Shown: piece by piece, positions 34,486 through 43,083 of the stretch | Layout of the letters: each line of letters begins with the position of its first letter | How positions within the stretch are numbered: position 1 is the stretch's first letter | Source: Candidatus Eremiobacterota bacterium | GTDB lineage: Bacteria > Vulcanimicrobiota > CADAWZ01 > Ess09-12 | Assembly: GCA_031082125.1 (NCBI GenBank) | Contig: JAVHLM010000013.1 | Coordinates: forward strand, 1-64,000 | Direction of reading: 5' to 3' | DNA length: 64,000 nt | Position numbers and translations under genes: made by a program | The notes under the pieces: model-generated | The model's input: the letters and a program-made list of their open reading frames with translations, nothing else | What the model was told of the DNA's origin: nothing | Database searches by the model: none

Positions 34486-35651
34486 TATACAGGCGCTTTC
34501 TGGACCATCTCGAGCAGGGCTTCCACCCTGGTGCGAAGCTGCTCCATGCCCTCGGGGGCGTAATCTGTCTCCACCTTGAGGAAAGGAAGGCTATGGGCTT
34601 TCACAATGTGCTCCCTGACGAGGTGTGACTCTATGTTATAGGTATGGCATCCCGAGAGGATGACATCCACGACGGCGTCAGGCCGGTACTCGCCGATGAG
34701 CCTGTCAATGACGGCCAGCCTCCTCCTGTTTGGGGTCATCACCGAGCAGGGAAGCTCGAAGTAACGGCGTGCTATTGCAGTGAGGGGATCACCGGTATCC
34801 TCGTTCACGAGCTGGAGCTGGGGCTTGATCCCGCTGCATGACTCCTGCATCACCACGGCGGCGCCAGCCTGTTCCAGCACCCTGATGATTTTTTCGCTGT
34901 CTCCCGCGATAGGGCACCCCGTCAGCATGACCCTCGGGGCTTTCCTGTCCGCGGCAGGTGTGCCTTTTTCCATGCGCAGCGTGAGCTTCTCGATCATTGT
35001 CTCAAGAAATGCAAGGGCCTCGTCTCCACAGGCGCTGGAGACCATGGGCAGAAATTCGTTTATCTCCGCGAGCTGTATATAGGGGGGATTGTGGCGGGCA
35101 AACTCAAATATCTTTACGATGAGCTTTCTCCTCTTGTTGGCCTCCTTGATGGCCTCCTCGAGAGCCTCCGCACTGATGGGTCGCTTGAATGTCTCTTCCA
35201 GGAAAGCGGCCATTTTTTTGACCTGAAGCAGCCAGTGGTCGAAGGCTTCCTCGTCATCGGGCTTCTGGGTAAGCTCGAGGATAAACATTGGCTTTCTCTC
35301 TCCGATGAGCTCGTACATCTTTTTCTTTCCGTCACAGGTGGTCTCGGCAATTACCGCCTCGCTCAGGCCATAGAGGGGGCAGGAGTCGGTAATTATTGAG
35401 CCGTAATTGGACTTGATGAGGGGGCAGACAGAGGGGGGGAGCATTGCTTCCGCGGCGCTTATAGGCTTGTTGGAAGAAGTGCACAGGACTGTCGGTATTG
35501 CCTTGAGAGCCCATATCAGCTCGAGAGGTGCGTAATAGCAATAATATCCAATTATGGGGAATCCTTCTTTCCTTTTTCTCAGGAGGTACTCCAGGAGCCT
35601 CTTGAAGGGGAATCCGACATACTCATCATTTAATAGCGCTTCGGGCAGCAT
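34485..35651 (-). CDS. 2-hydroxyacyl-CoA dehydratase / double-cubane family protein
   Basis: The protein has 388 residues and resembles HgdB/BcrB/DCCP subunits, which hold iron-sulfur clusters. Conserved Cys include CSSCP-like spots (TVLCTSSNKPI, PSVCPLIKS, DSCPLYG, TTCDGKKKM), TGCPIAGD, ESCSG and the C-terminal LSGCHTYN. Such proteins carry out low-potential reductions or dehydration, driven by an ATP-dependent activase. No activase gene and no second subunit are present, so it fits the double-cubane cluster protein type better than a full dehydratase. The partner is the small unknown gene downstream. Confidence 0.8.
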   Translation of the reverse strand: MLPEALLNDEYVGFPFKRLLEYLLRKRKEGFPIIGYYCYYAPLELIWALKAIPTVLCTSSNKPISAAEAMLPPSVCPLIKSNYGSIITDSCPLYGLSEAVIAETTCDGKKKMYELIGERKPMFILELTQKPDDEEAFDHWLLQVKKMAAFLEETFKRPISAEALEEAIKEANKRRKLIVKIFEFARHNPPYIQLAEINEFLPMVSSACGDEALAFLETMIEKLTLRMEKGTPAADRKAPRVMLTGCPIAGDSEKIIRVLEQAGAAVVMQESCSGIKPQLQLVNEDTGDPLTAIARRYFELPCSVMTPNRRRLAVIDRLIGEYRPDAVVDVILSGCHTYNIESHLVREHIVKAHSLPFLKVETDYAPEGMEQLRTRVEALLEMVQKAPV

Positions 35652-35665
35652 GGCGCCTCCTTGTT

Positions 35666-36598
35666 TTATTGTTTCTTTTCAGGGACAAAGCGCACATTCA
35701 CCTTCTCTGTTCCCGTTATCTTCGTGACATAGGCCGTGGAGCCGGTGCTCTTCCTGGAGAAGACTTCGGCATTCTGTGCCGTGCCTACTAAGGAATAGCC
35801 CAGTTTTTCCACCATAGCCCTCATCTGGGCCGCCATGGCCCCGGCCTTGGCTTTCGCAGGGGGATTCACTGTCACGTCCCAGTCAAAGCCTTTCTCCGAT
35901 GATCCGCCCATGGTGACCATCTCCACCTCCATCGGCCCCACCTCGGCATAGACAGAGTCCTCGATGCGGCGATCCTTGAAGAAGGGGTAAAGAGTGATAA
36001 GGCGCGAGAGGGTGGGCATGGTGGAGGTGTTGGAGTCTGCTGTTTTCCACAGGATCTTTATCATAGAGAGCGTCGCCCCCCCTGAAAAACTCTCTGCGGG
36101 CCTTGTAATGGCCACGGTGTGATCAATGCCGTTTTCCTCGCCGGTGAAGGTCATGGCATCAGCACTCACCGAGTTTTTGCCCGACTCCCTGAAGCCCAGG
36201 CCTTTGAGGAGTGAAAGCATTTTCTGCAGCACCTGCTCGCGGTATCCCGTCAGGAAGCATTCGCCGGTGCTCCAGAGGAAAGTATTTCTCCTTATGGAGT
36301 AAAGATATCCCACCCCTATGCTCATCTTCGCCACGGGAAGCGACGTGAGAAAGGCCCTCATCCTGGCCGGGGCCTTGATGCCGCTGTTGAGGCCGCAGCG
36401 GTCCAGGAGGGTGATAAACTGCGCGTCGGTGCTTATCTCTGAGGCATCCTTGAGGTGAATGAGGGAATCGTCAAAGAGCACTTCAGGGGGCTTTTTTTCC
36501 TCTTTCGCGAAGGCAGCGGCCTTGGTAAAGCCCGCCGGGCCGGCAGCCAGAAAGCACACAAGCACCAGGCAGAACGTGAGCAATGAAGCCTTTTTCAT
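35666..36598 (-). CDS. Exported protein of unknown function
   Basis: The protein has 310 residues. A signal peptide (about 1-28, ending near TKAAAFA) leads to a soluble domain with no recognised motif. It is mixed alpha/beta and low in Cys. It is one of four exported-protein genes on the minus strand (35.7-39.2 kb). It lies 14 bp before the dehydratase-like gene and may share its mRNA. Confidence 0.65.
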   Translation of the reverse strand: MKKASLLTFCLVLVCFLAAGPAGFTKAAAFAKEEKKPPEVLFDDSLIHLKDASEISTDAQFITLLDRCGLNSGIKAPARMRAFLTSLPVAKMSIGVGYLYSIRRNTFLWSTGECFLTGYREQVLQKMLSLLKGLGFRESGKNSVSADAMTFTGEENGIDHTVAITRPAESFSGGATLSMIKILWKTADSNTSTMPTLSRLITLYPFFKDRRIEDSVYAEVGPMEVEMVTMGGSSEKGFDWDVTVNPPAKAKAGAMAAQMRAMVEKLGYSLVGTAQNAEVFSRKSTGSTAYVTKITGTEKVNVRFVPEKKQ

Positions 36599-36628
36599 GA
36601 TGCCCTCCTTATCCGGAGCCAGGAGCGG

Positions 36629-37243
36629 CTATTTCACCTGCTCCTTGTTTCTTTCCTCAAGAAACTTCATGGTTTCCTCGAGAGAGGGAACGCCGAATTC
36701 CTTCTGCACTTTTTCCGGCACAAGGGTGCAGTGAGGCTCGAGCGACCATGATCCTTTACCGTCGACAGAATACTGGGTAAAAAAGACCTGGGGATTCTCT
36801 CTTGAGCGGAGGTAGCGGTCCAGCGAAGCGGCGGAAAGCCACCGGGCCGGCCCGTAGCCATTGAAGGCCGATATTGTCGAGAGAATATGAGCGACAAGGA
36901 AGTCGTCGGGCTTTTCGCCATGCTGGTAAATCATGGCGGCGCAGTAATAATCCATGGCAGTGGAGAGGGCGCCGCTCTGCATCAGCTCCAGGACCCTCTC
37001 CCGCCTTTTCCTGTCCCTTACCCTCATGGTGAGCAGCTCCCGGGCGCTCATCTTTGTAAAGTTCTCCCTCTCGGCCTGATCTGCCTTGAAGAGCAGAATG
37101 AGCTCGGCGCTGTCCCGCGATGGCGCGCCGTCGCCAGGCAGGGGAGAAGGGGACTGAGCCATGGCAGCCTTCAATGGGCTCAGGGTAAAAAGGAGCAAAA
37201 GGGCACCCGCCAGGAATGGCAGGAAAAAGATCCTCTTTCTCAT
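36629..37243 (-). CDS. Exported DUF6624-like protein
   Basis: The protein has 204 residues with a signal peptide (about 1-29, AAMAQ). A helical region reads DYYCAAMIYQHGEKPDDFL, then HILSTISAFNGYGPARWL and DRYLRSRENPQVFFTQY. This pattern (buried Gln/His near a repeated-helix core and a final TQY) resembles DUF6624. The family has no known function. It lies next to the ankyrin gene (15 bp). Confidence 0.6.
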   Translation of the reverse strand: MRKRIFFLPFLAGALLLLFTLSPLKAAMAQSPSPLPGDGAPSRDSAELILLFKADQAERENFTKMSARELLTMRVRDRKRRERVLELMQSGALSTAMDYYCAAMIYQHGEKPDDFLVAHILSTISAFNGYGPARWLSAASLDRYLRSRENPQVFFTQYSVDGKGSWSLEPHCTLVPEKVQKEFGVPSLEETMKFLEERNKEQVK

Positions 37244-37258
37244 CGCTCACCAGTCCTT

Positions 37259-38134
37259 TCAGCTCCCTTTCTTGAACTTGAAGCTGATCCTTGCCTTTTC
37301 CACGCCTCCGCGGGAGTCAACCCAGAATTCGCGGAGCGTGAGGTCAGGCTTGGCTACAAAGATATACGAGCCGTTCTTGTGGCCCCTGATGGAAATGGCT
37401 ATGACGTCGCCTTTCCCTTCCACGGCTTTCCGGGAGTTGCCCTTGTCATCCTTGTGATAATAATAAATGTCGTTCCCTACCTTGTAGACGACTACCGGAC
37501 CTGCTCCAGTTCCTGCCGCTGCAAAATAGTTCACCCCGTTGTCAATGACCTCCCTTGTCTTGCCCTGGGAGATCTCAAGTTTACCGTCGGTAAGAGAAAC
37601 GTCCCACTTTTTCTTTTCCCACGAGATGGTCTTTTTAAAGTTTGAGGCCTTGGTGGCGGGATCTTCCCAGACCAGTTTCTCATCGCCGATTTTCGCCTTG
37701 TGCTTCATGAGTAGGTTAGCCGTATCGGCATGCCTGAAGGCAAGCGCATACTGAAGGGGAGTCCACGCATGGGCATTTTCCTTGTTCACATCGCCTTTTG
37801 CCGCGATGAGGAGCTTTATGATCTCATCGAAGCCCAGTGCCGCTGCAAAGTGAAGGGCCGTGTTCCCGGATTTCGCCTGGGCGTTCACGTCAGCCTTTTT
37901 GGCGATGAGAAGCTTCACTATGTCCTTGTTGCCGCACATGACGGCTACGTGAAGGGGGGTAAGGCCCAGCTTTGATTCCGCCTGTTTCACAAGGCCGGGA
38001 TTCTTGTCAAGCATCGCCTTCACCGAGTCGGCATTTCCGCTCACGATGGCATCGTAAATGTCTTCCGCCAGTGCCGCCTGCGATATGAAGATTACCATTG
38101 CGAGGACCAGCAATATCCCGAGGTTTCTGTGCAT
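37259..38134 (-). CDS. Exported ankyrin-repeat protein
   Basis: The protein has 291 residues. A signal peptide (1-23, ending AALA) is followed by four ankyrin repeats (about 40-170), for example GLTPLHVAVMCGNKDIVKLL and GNTALHFAAALGFDEIIKLL. A C-terminal beta-rich region (about 180-290) has no known family. Ankyrin units make protein contacts. Export suggests a periplasmic or surface partner. Confidence 0.82.
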   Translation of the reverse strand: MHRNLGILLVLAMVIFISQAALAEDIYDAIVSGNADSVKAMLDKNPGLVKQAESKLGLTPLHVAVMCGNKDIVKLLIAKKADVNAQAKSGNTALHFAAALGFDEIIKLLIAAKGDVNKENAHAWTPLQYALAFRHADTANLLMKHKAKIGDEKLVWEDPATKASNFKKTISWEKKKWDVSLTDGKLEISQGKTREVIDNGVNYFAAAGTGAGPVVVYKVGNDIYYYHKDDKGNSRKAVEGKGDVIAISIRGHKNGSYIFVAKPDLTLREFWVDSRGGVEKARISFKFKKGS

Positions 38135-38229
38135 GAGTATTCCTCCTTATAGGTGATTATCTTTGTAAAATTCGGGGAATCACGGCTTCTTCCCTTTGCG
38201 TGAATCCAGGCGGCCCCGGGCTCTTTTCC

Positions 38230-39228
38230 CTATTTGGGGCCGAGGGAGCGCAGCTCCTTTCCCGTGGCCATATCCCAGAGCTTCACCGTGTAATCGCCGC
38301 TCCCCGTGGCGATAAGCTTGCCATCGGGGCTTATGGTTACGGCATAAATGGTATTGATGTGGCCGCTCAGCTTTTTCAGCTCTTTTCCCGTGGCCACGTC
38401 CCAGAGGCAGACCATCCTTTCGTGGGCTGCCGCAGCGAATTTCCCGTCAGGGCTGAAGCACACGCAATAGGCAGGAGTTGAATTGCCCTCCACCTCCAGG
38501 CTCCTCATCTCTTTTCCCGTGGCTACATCCCATAGCTTGAGGGTATAGTCGTAGCTTCCGCTCGCAAGGGTCTTCCCGTCAGGGCTGAAGACCACTGAGA
38601 CCACATAGTTGCAGTGCCCCCTGAGAGTCCGGAGCTCTTTTCCCGTGGCCACATCCCAGAGCTTCACCTGGTTATCGGTGCTCGCGCTTGCGAGCGTCTT
38701 CCCGTCAGGGCTGAAGGCCACGTCGTTCACCGCGTACTGGTGGCCTTCCAGGGTCCTTATGAGCTTCCCGGTCACGGCATCCCAGAGCTTGATGGAAAAG
38801 TCCCTGCTCCCGCTTGCCACCATCTTCGCGTCGGGGCTGAAGGCCACGGAGAACACCGGGCAGGGGTGGGCATCTATGGAAAGGACCTCTTTCCCCGTAG
38901 CCACGTCCCAAAGCTTCACGTAATAGTCGTATCCGCCGGTGACAAGCTTCTTCCCGTCAGGGCTGAAGGCCAGCGAGACGATATAGTTGCGGTGGCCCCT
39001 GAGGGAGCGGAGCTCCTTTCCCGTGGCCATATCCCAGAGCTTCACCTCGTTGTCCAGGCTGCCGCTGGCGAGAATCTTCCCGTCAGGGCTGAAGGCCAGG
39101 GCAAATACCGCGCCGGCATGGCCGGCCTCGTTTCCCTGTGCCCATGAGACTCCGCCGCCAAAGAGAAGAGAAAAGCAGAGAATCACAAGAAGCGGTGCGG
39201 ATTTCCCTGAAAGGGTGATATTTTTCAT
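38230..39228 (-). CDS. Exported seven-bladed WD40 beta-propeller
   Basis: The protein has 332 residues with a signal peptide (about 1-30, ending VSWAQ). Seven WD40 units follow and should form one closed ring. Most have the regular GH...VxSLAFSPDGKxLASGS...VKLWDVATGKEL pattern; blade 6 lacks the GH pair and has HERMVCLWDV. The near-identical units show recent duplication. It is a binding scaffold with no other domain, probably periplasmic. A copy of the intergenic repeat lies 43-56 bp upstream. Confidence 0.88.
   Translation of the reverse strand: MKNITLSGKSAPLLVILCFSLLFGGGVSWAQGNEAGHAGAVFALAFSPDGKILASGSLDNEVKLWDMATGKELRSLRGHRNYIVSLAFSPDGKKLVTGGYDYYVKLWDVATGKEVLSIDAHPCPVFSVAFSPDAKMVASGSRDFSIKLWDAVTGKLIRTLEGHQYAVNDVAFSPDGKTLASASTDNQVKLWDVATGKELRTLRGHCNYVVSVVFSPDGKTLASGSYDYTLKLWDVATGKEMRSLEVEGNSTPAYCVCFSPDGKFAAAAHERMVCLWDVATGKELKKLSGHINTIYAVTISPDGKLIATGSGDYTVKLWDMATGKELRSLGPK
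38250..39130 (-). repeat. Tandem DNA repeats encoding WD40 blades
   Basis: Seven units of about 126 bp encode the propeller. The nucleotide strings for the GKELRSLRGH and KLWDVATGKE segments recur almost unchanged, so the array can expand or shrink by recombination. Confidence 0.7.
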
Positions 39229-39270
39229 GACAGCCCACCTCCATCAATGATATATGACAGGTCATATTTT

Positions 39271-39308
39271 GTGCTCTTGAGTATAATTATAGAAGGGCCG
39301 CCATCATT
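39271..39308 (+). repeat. Dispersed intergenic repeat, copy a
   Basis: GTGCTCTTGAGTATAA (39271-39286) is followed, with some extra bases, by CCGCCATCATT near 39299-39308. Same element as copies b to e. Confidence 0.5.
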
Positions 39309-39344
39309 CCTCCGGCAATCTGCAGTTTTAAATGATCGGCACAT

Positions 39345-39381
39345 AGCGAAAAGCCAGAGCGGAGTGGTTTCCGCCCTGGCG
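39345..39381 (-). terminator. Terminator of the YiiX-like gene
   Basis: GCCAGAGCGGA (39353-39363) and TCCGCCCTGGC (39370-39380) form a long stem with one mismatch. On the minus strand it is followed by TTTTCG, 37 bp after the stop codon. Confidence 0.7.
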
Positions 39382-39417
39382 GCTGCTTTGCCATGAAGAG
39401 ATGAATCCTGCGGTGCC

Positions 39418-40353
39418 TTACAGGAATGAGCTCACATCCTGCTTGGTATACTGGCCCGTCTGGATCTTGTTCCCTATTAGTGTGGTGAGTACCAGGCCGG
39501 TGCAGAGGCCCAGGGCGCAGCCAACGGGGCCAAGTGAAGCTCCAATGGTGCTCGCCGCCGCCCATCCTGCAGCACCCCCCGCAAGGGCCCCAAGGGCCAC
39601 GGGATAATGAGAGGCCTGATTTTTCCAGAAGTTCGACCCGTCTGAGTAGGGTATCTCGGCGTCCTTGATGTACCTGAAGGCATCAGGCGCCACGGCTCTC
39701 TTGTTCATGCCGAGGACCTTCTCCTTCAGGGGCACCTCCATCTTGTTGGGCATTGACTGGAGGGCTTTATAGACAAGCTCCGAGCAATAATACTTGTCAC
39801 TGTTCTCAAAGTCGAATGATGAATCGTACGGCTTCCCGAACTGCGAGCGCATGTAGCCCAGGGCCGCCTCGCGGTCCTCGGGGGTTTTGTAGGGGGGGCG
39901 CACAATCTCTATCAGGGCGGGACCCTGGAGGAATTTCCTCACGTCGGCCCTCACCACGCCAGAGTTGTTCTCCCTGTTGAGGGCAGTGGCCTCGAGCATC
40001 TTGCCGTCGCCTTCGTACATCCCCACGTGGGTATAGTCCGATCCGAGAGTCACCTTCTCCATGACCTGCCAGGAGGGGTAGCCGTTGTTTGTCTCTATTA
40101 TGAGATCGCCTGGCTGCAGGAGGCTCATGATCTTCTCGCGCCTCTCGACAGTAATATCCTTGGTGACAGTCGGTATCCTGATCCCCAGGATCTTCACGAA
40201 GGTCGAAGAGGCAAAGCCCCTCCCCTCCTCTGAAGCAGAATGAGTAAAGCTCTCCTGGGGATCTTTCTCGTGAGAGGCTGATCCGGGGGGCTGTTTCGGA
40301 GTGTAGCGCCGGGCCGCGGTATCAGCCGGAATGCCTATCCTGTCGATTGCCAT
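39418..40353 (-). CDS. YiiX-like permuted papain-fold hydrolase
   Basis: The protein has 311 residues. The core (about 80-235) has the permuted NlpC/P60-like order: LQPGDLIIETNN, a catalytic-type His in YTHVGMYEGDGKMLEA, and the Cys in YYCSELVYKAL. The C-terminal 50 residues are a glycine/alanine-rich hydrophobic helix pair. The family holds amidases or lipid/peptide hydrolases of unknown substrate. Start ATG 40353 is chosen over the 57-bp-longer frame because AGGAG lies 9 bp upstream. No signal peptide is seen. The tail may insert in a membrane. Confidence 0.78.
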   Translation of the reverse strand: MAIDRIGIPADTAARRYTPKQPPGSASHEKDPQESFTHSASEEGRGFASSTFVKILGIRIPTVTKDITVERREKIMSLLQPGDLIIETNNGYPSWQVMEKVTLGSDYTHVGMYEGDGKMLEATALNRENNSGVVRADVRKFLQGPALIEIVRPPYKTPEDREAALGYMRSQFGKPYDSSFDFENSDKYYCSELVYKALQSMPNKMEVPLKEKVLGMNKRAVAPDAFRYIKDAEIPYSDGSNFWKNQASHYPVALGALAGGAAGWAAASTIGASLGPVGCALGLCTGLVLTTLIGNKIQTGQYTKQDVSSFL

Positions 40354-40418
40354 GCCTGTTATCTCCTGACAAATAAATTGTGCATGCTGCGGGACATTTT
40401 GGAAATGCAACCGTCAAT

Positions 40419-40456
40419 TATGCTCTTTGAGTATAACCTTACGCCCTTATTATACC
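40419..40456 (+). repeat. Dispersed intergenic repeat, copy b
   Basis: ATGCTCTTTGAGTATAACC (40420-40438) then ACGCCCTTATTATACC (40441-40456). It lies 66-103 bp upstream of the YiiX-like start. Confidence 0.5.
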
Positions 40457-40543
40457 ATGGGCTTCCACATGGTTTTCAAGCCCTCAGATGTGATAAATTT
40501 GTTAAATTTCCGGCACTTTGCCTGAAAAGCCTCGTGCAGTGCC

Positions 40544-40972
40544 TCAGGCAGGGGTATAGACCTGGGGCTCCATTTTCCCCTCGCCCCAGAATTCAATGAC
40601 CTTGGGTATGATACGGATGACCACGTAGTTCGGGTCATCGGGCCCCTTGAACATGCGCGCCAGGTAGTCATTCCAGAACTCTTTCTTGACGGCGGGGTCT
40701 TCAAGCACTTCAGCCTTCCCCGCCACCTGGAGGTATGATTTTGTGAAGTCCCTCGCATCGCCGCCAAGCAGGGCATGGCAGTGGGGATCCGCCTGGATCT
40801 GACTTACTTTCCGCGAGAGCTTTGAAGCGGTAAAATAGAGGTCCATGCTCTCTTTCGCATGGACCATCACGTACCGCACCCATGGCTTTCCATCCAGGAT
40901 GGTGGCAAAGCTTGCCATAGGCGAGCTTTGCATCACCTCAAGTATCTTTTTCCTGAGTTCCTCGTTTCCCAT
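40544..40972 (-). CDS. PPOX-fold flavin-binding protein
   Basis: The protein has 142 residues, a split-barrel of the pyridoxamine-phosphate-oxidase-like (general stress protein 26) type. Typical features are SFATILDGKPWVRYV and a C-terminal beta strand IEFWGEG. It probably binds FMN or a related cofactor. The substrate is unknown. AAAAGGAGG stands 9 bp before the ATG. Confidence 0.8.
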   Translation of the reverse strand: MGNEELRKKILEVMQSSPMASFATILDGKPWVRYVMVHAKESMDLYFTASKLSRKVSQIQADPHCHALLGGDARDFTKSYLQVAGKAEVLEDPAVKKEFWNDYLARMFKGPDDPNYVVIRIIPKVIEFWGEGKMEPQVYTPA

Positions 40973-41326
40973 TGTCGTTTCCTCCTTTTCAAGATAAGTA
41001 CGTTAATGCCCTGAAGGGCGGTATGATTGCCTTGCGTGCCCAGGACTGCCGGTCAGAGCGATGCAGCTTCTTCTCCTTTCAGGCAGATTCTCTCCTCAAT
41101 GATTCGCCGGAAGTGATCCTTCACCTCTCTCGGTCCCTGTTCCCGTGACTCCTACCCAAACCCGCTGCAGCATATTTTTCTTTTATGGAATAACATGGGG
41201 AGGTGTACGACTATATATGATACAAGTGCCACTTTACCGGAGGACCTTCGCTCCTGCTCCTGTCAACCTCTTCACCTGGCGCGAAAACCCGGGAGCGGCC
41301 CTTCAGAACAAAGAGGAGGTGCAGGA
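40973..41326. other. Divergent intergenic region
   Basis: About 350 bp separate the PPOX gene from the Rid gene. Apart from AT-rich spots near 41170-41221 (TATATATGATAC), no clear promoter, RNA or repeat is seen. Open frames here lack ribosome sites. Confidence 0.5.
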
Positions 41327-41764
41327 ATGGTTATTGAGAAGAAAACGATCCATGTCCCGGAGGCTATGTGCGAGGCCTATCATTATCCCCTTCCCTCAGC
41401 ATTCAGCCGCGGGATGGAGGTACGCCTGCCGGGAGCACGGATGGTCTTTGTGTCCGGGACGGCAAGCGTGGGCAGGGAGGGGGAGAGCCTCCACCGGGGG
41501 GATTTCCGCTCCCAGGCAAGACAGGCTTTTGAAAATGCCAGGGCGGTCCTTAAAAGCGCCGGAGCCGACTGGGCTGATGTCGTCAAGGCGACAATTTTCA
41601 TCAAGGATATCAAAGAGCATTACATGGCCTTCAACGAGGTGAGGTGCGCCTATTTTAAAGAGATGGGAGTCAGAGAGTACCCCGCGTCCACCTGTATTGA
41701 AGCCACTCTTTGCCGTGATGATCTCCTCGTGGAGATGGATATGACTGCAGTTGTAGCTCTGTAG
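41327..41764 (+). CDS. Rid-family (YjgF/YER057c/UK114) protein
   Basis: The protein has 145 residues of chorismate-mutase-like fold. FVSGTASVGREGE, FENARAVLKSAGADWADVV and the C-terminal VEMDMTAVVAL follow the family pattern. The Arg of RidA imine deaminases (PAR motif) is replaced: REYPASTCIEAT. The last catalytic-type Glu is Asp. It is thus probably not a standard 2-iminobutanoate deaminase. Start ATG 41327 has AAGAGGAGG 7 bp upstream; an upstream frame reaches 41195 without a site. Confidence 0.85.
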   Translation: MVIEKKTIHVPEAMCEAYHYPLPSAFSRGMEVRLPGARMVFVSGTASVGREGESLHRGDFRSQARQAFENARAVLKSAGADWADVVKATIFIKDIKEHYMAFNEVRCAYFKEMGVREYPASTCIEATLCRDDLLVEMDMTAVVAL

Positions 41765-41830
41765 GGGCAGGTTTAAAGCCGGGTGCGGTGAAATCCTCAT
41801 GAAAGAATGCATAATCACAAGGAGGGAATG

Positions 41831-43072
41831 ATGAAAAGGAATTCTTTGACAATTGCTGCAGTTCTTATTGCTGCCTTTATTCTGGCGGCAGCTCCGGGGG
41901 CCTCTGCCGGGCAGGGCAAGGCAGAGCACTGGACCACCATGGTAACTCCGAAGCCTCTCAGCGATAATGTGAATAAAGGCCTCCAGTGGCTCACGGAGCA
42001 CCAGCTCAAGAGCGGCGGCTGGGGGCAGGGTGAGGAATCTGAATCAATGGGCCATGGGATGGACAATCTCAAGGCTGTCGCCAATGTAGCCGACACGTGC
42101 ATTGCCACGCTTGCCCTTCTGCGTTCGGGAAGCACGCCGGCGAAGGGCGGATATTCGAAGAATATCACCAGGGCTGTTGAGTATCTGTGCAGCGAGGTGG
42201 AAAAGTCTGATGACAAGGGCCTTTCCGTGACAAGTGTGAAGGGGACGCGGGTGCAGGCAAAGCTCGGCCCTTACATTGACACTTTCATGGCGGCCCTCAT
42301 CCTTTCTGAAGTGAAAGGGAAGATGGCCGACGGGAAAGGCAATGACCGTGTGGCGGCAGCCTTGAGGAAGACTCTCAGGAAGATAGAGCAGAACCAGAAA
42401 TCCGACGGCACATGGGACAATCAGGGATGGGCTCCCACCCTTTCCCAGTCAATGGCGGGAAAAGCGCTGAACAGGGCAAGCCAGACAGGGGAAAAGGTGA
42501 ACGAGCAGGTGCGCCAGAAGACTGAAACCTATGCCCGGGGGCAGTTTGATGGCAAGACGGGGGCTTTCAAAAAGGATGGCTCAGCGGGCGTGGATCTCTA
42601 CTCAAGTGCCGCCAATCTCGGGGCAATGCAGGACTCGGCAAACACCAACCAGATGAAAATGAAAGAGGCCGAGCAGAGGCTCAAAGGCACAAAAAGTGAG
42701 AGCGAGCGGAAGGAGATTCAGGGGCAGATTGCCCGATACCAGCAGAATGACAAGGACCTCAGGGCAGCCCAGGAAGCCGTCGTAAAGAGGATGGATGACA
42801 AGGCCTTCATCCAGGGCTTCGGCTCCAACGGCGGCGAGGAGTTCCTGAGCTATATGAACATAGGGGAGAGCCTTGTGACAAAAGGCGGCAAGGAATGGAC
42901 GAAATGGGACAGTTCCATGACAGGAAACCTCAACAACATCCAGAACAAGGACGGGAGCTGGACGGGCCACCACTGCATCACGGGCCGCACCTTCTGCACC
43001 GCGGCGGCGCTGCTGGTGCTCATGGTGGACAGGACGCCTGTACCCGTGGCGGCAAAGATGAAGGGGAAATAG
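41831..43072 (+). CDS. Exported terpenoid-cyclase-like toroid protein
   Basis: The protein has 413 residues. A signal peptide (1-25, ending GASAG) is followed by repeats of the squalene-cyclase/prenyltransferase alpha/alpha type: LTEHQLKSGGWGQG, NQKSDGTWDNQGWAP and NKDGSWTGHHCITGRTFCTA. The middle has a long Lys/Glu/Gln-rich helix (about 260-320) that interrupts the toroid. No DxDD cyclase motif is seen, so terpenoid cyclisation is unlikely. A binding role is inferred. Start ATG 41831 follows GGAGGG; the ATG 3 bp before is also possible. An earlier ATG (41807) lacks a site. Confidence 0.72.
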   Translation: MKRNSLTIAAVLIAAFILAAAPGASAGQGKAEHWTTMVTPKPLSDNVNKGLQWLTEHQLKSGGWGQGEESESMGHGMDNLKAVANVADTCIATLALLRSGSTPAKGGYSKNITRAVEYLCSEVEKSDDKGLSVTSVKGTRVQAKLGPYIDTFMAALILSEVKGKMADGKGNDRVAAALRKTLRKIEQNQKSDGTWDNQGWAPTLSQSMAGKALNRASQTGEKVNEQVRQKTETYARGQFDGKTGAFKKDGSAGVDLYSSAANLGAMQDSANTNQMKMKEAEQRLKGTKSESERKEIQGQIARYQQNDKDLRAAQEAVVKRMDDKAFIQGFGSNGGEEFLSYMNIGESLVTKGGKEWTKWDSSMTGNLNNIQNKDGSWTGHHCITGRTFCTAAALLVLMVDRTPVPVAAKMKGK

Positions 43073-43083
43073 AAGGAAGAGTC

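Noticed and set aside
33775-34563. 262-codon plus-strand frame
   Set aside because: Antisense to the double-cubane and small partner genes, which are supported by motifs and overlap geometry.
42895-43083. Longer start for the second toroid gene
   Set aside because: It overlaps the first toroid gene in another frame. ATG 43084 starts a signal peptide and has a ribosome site.
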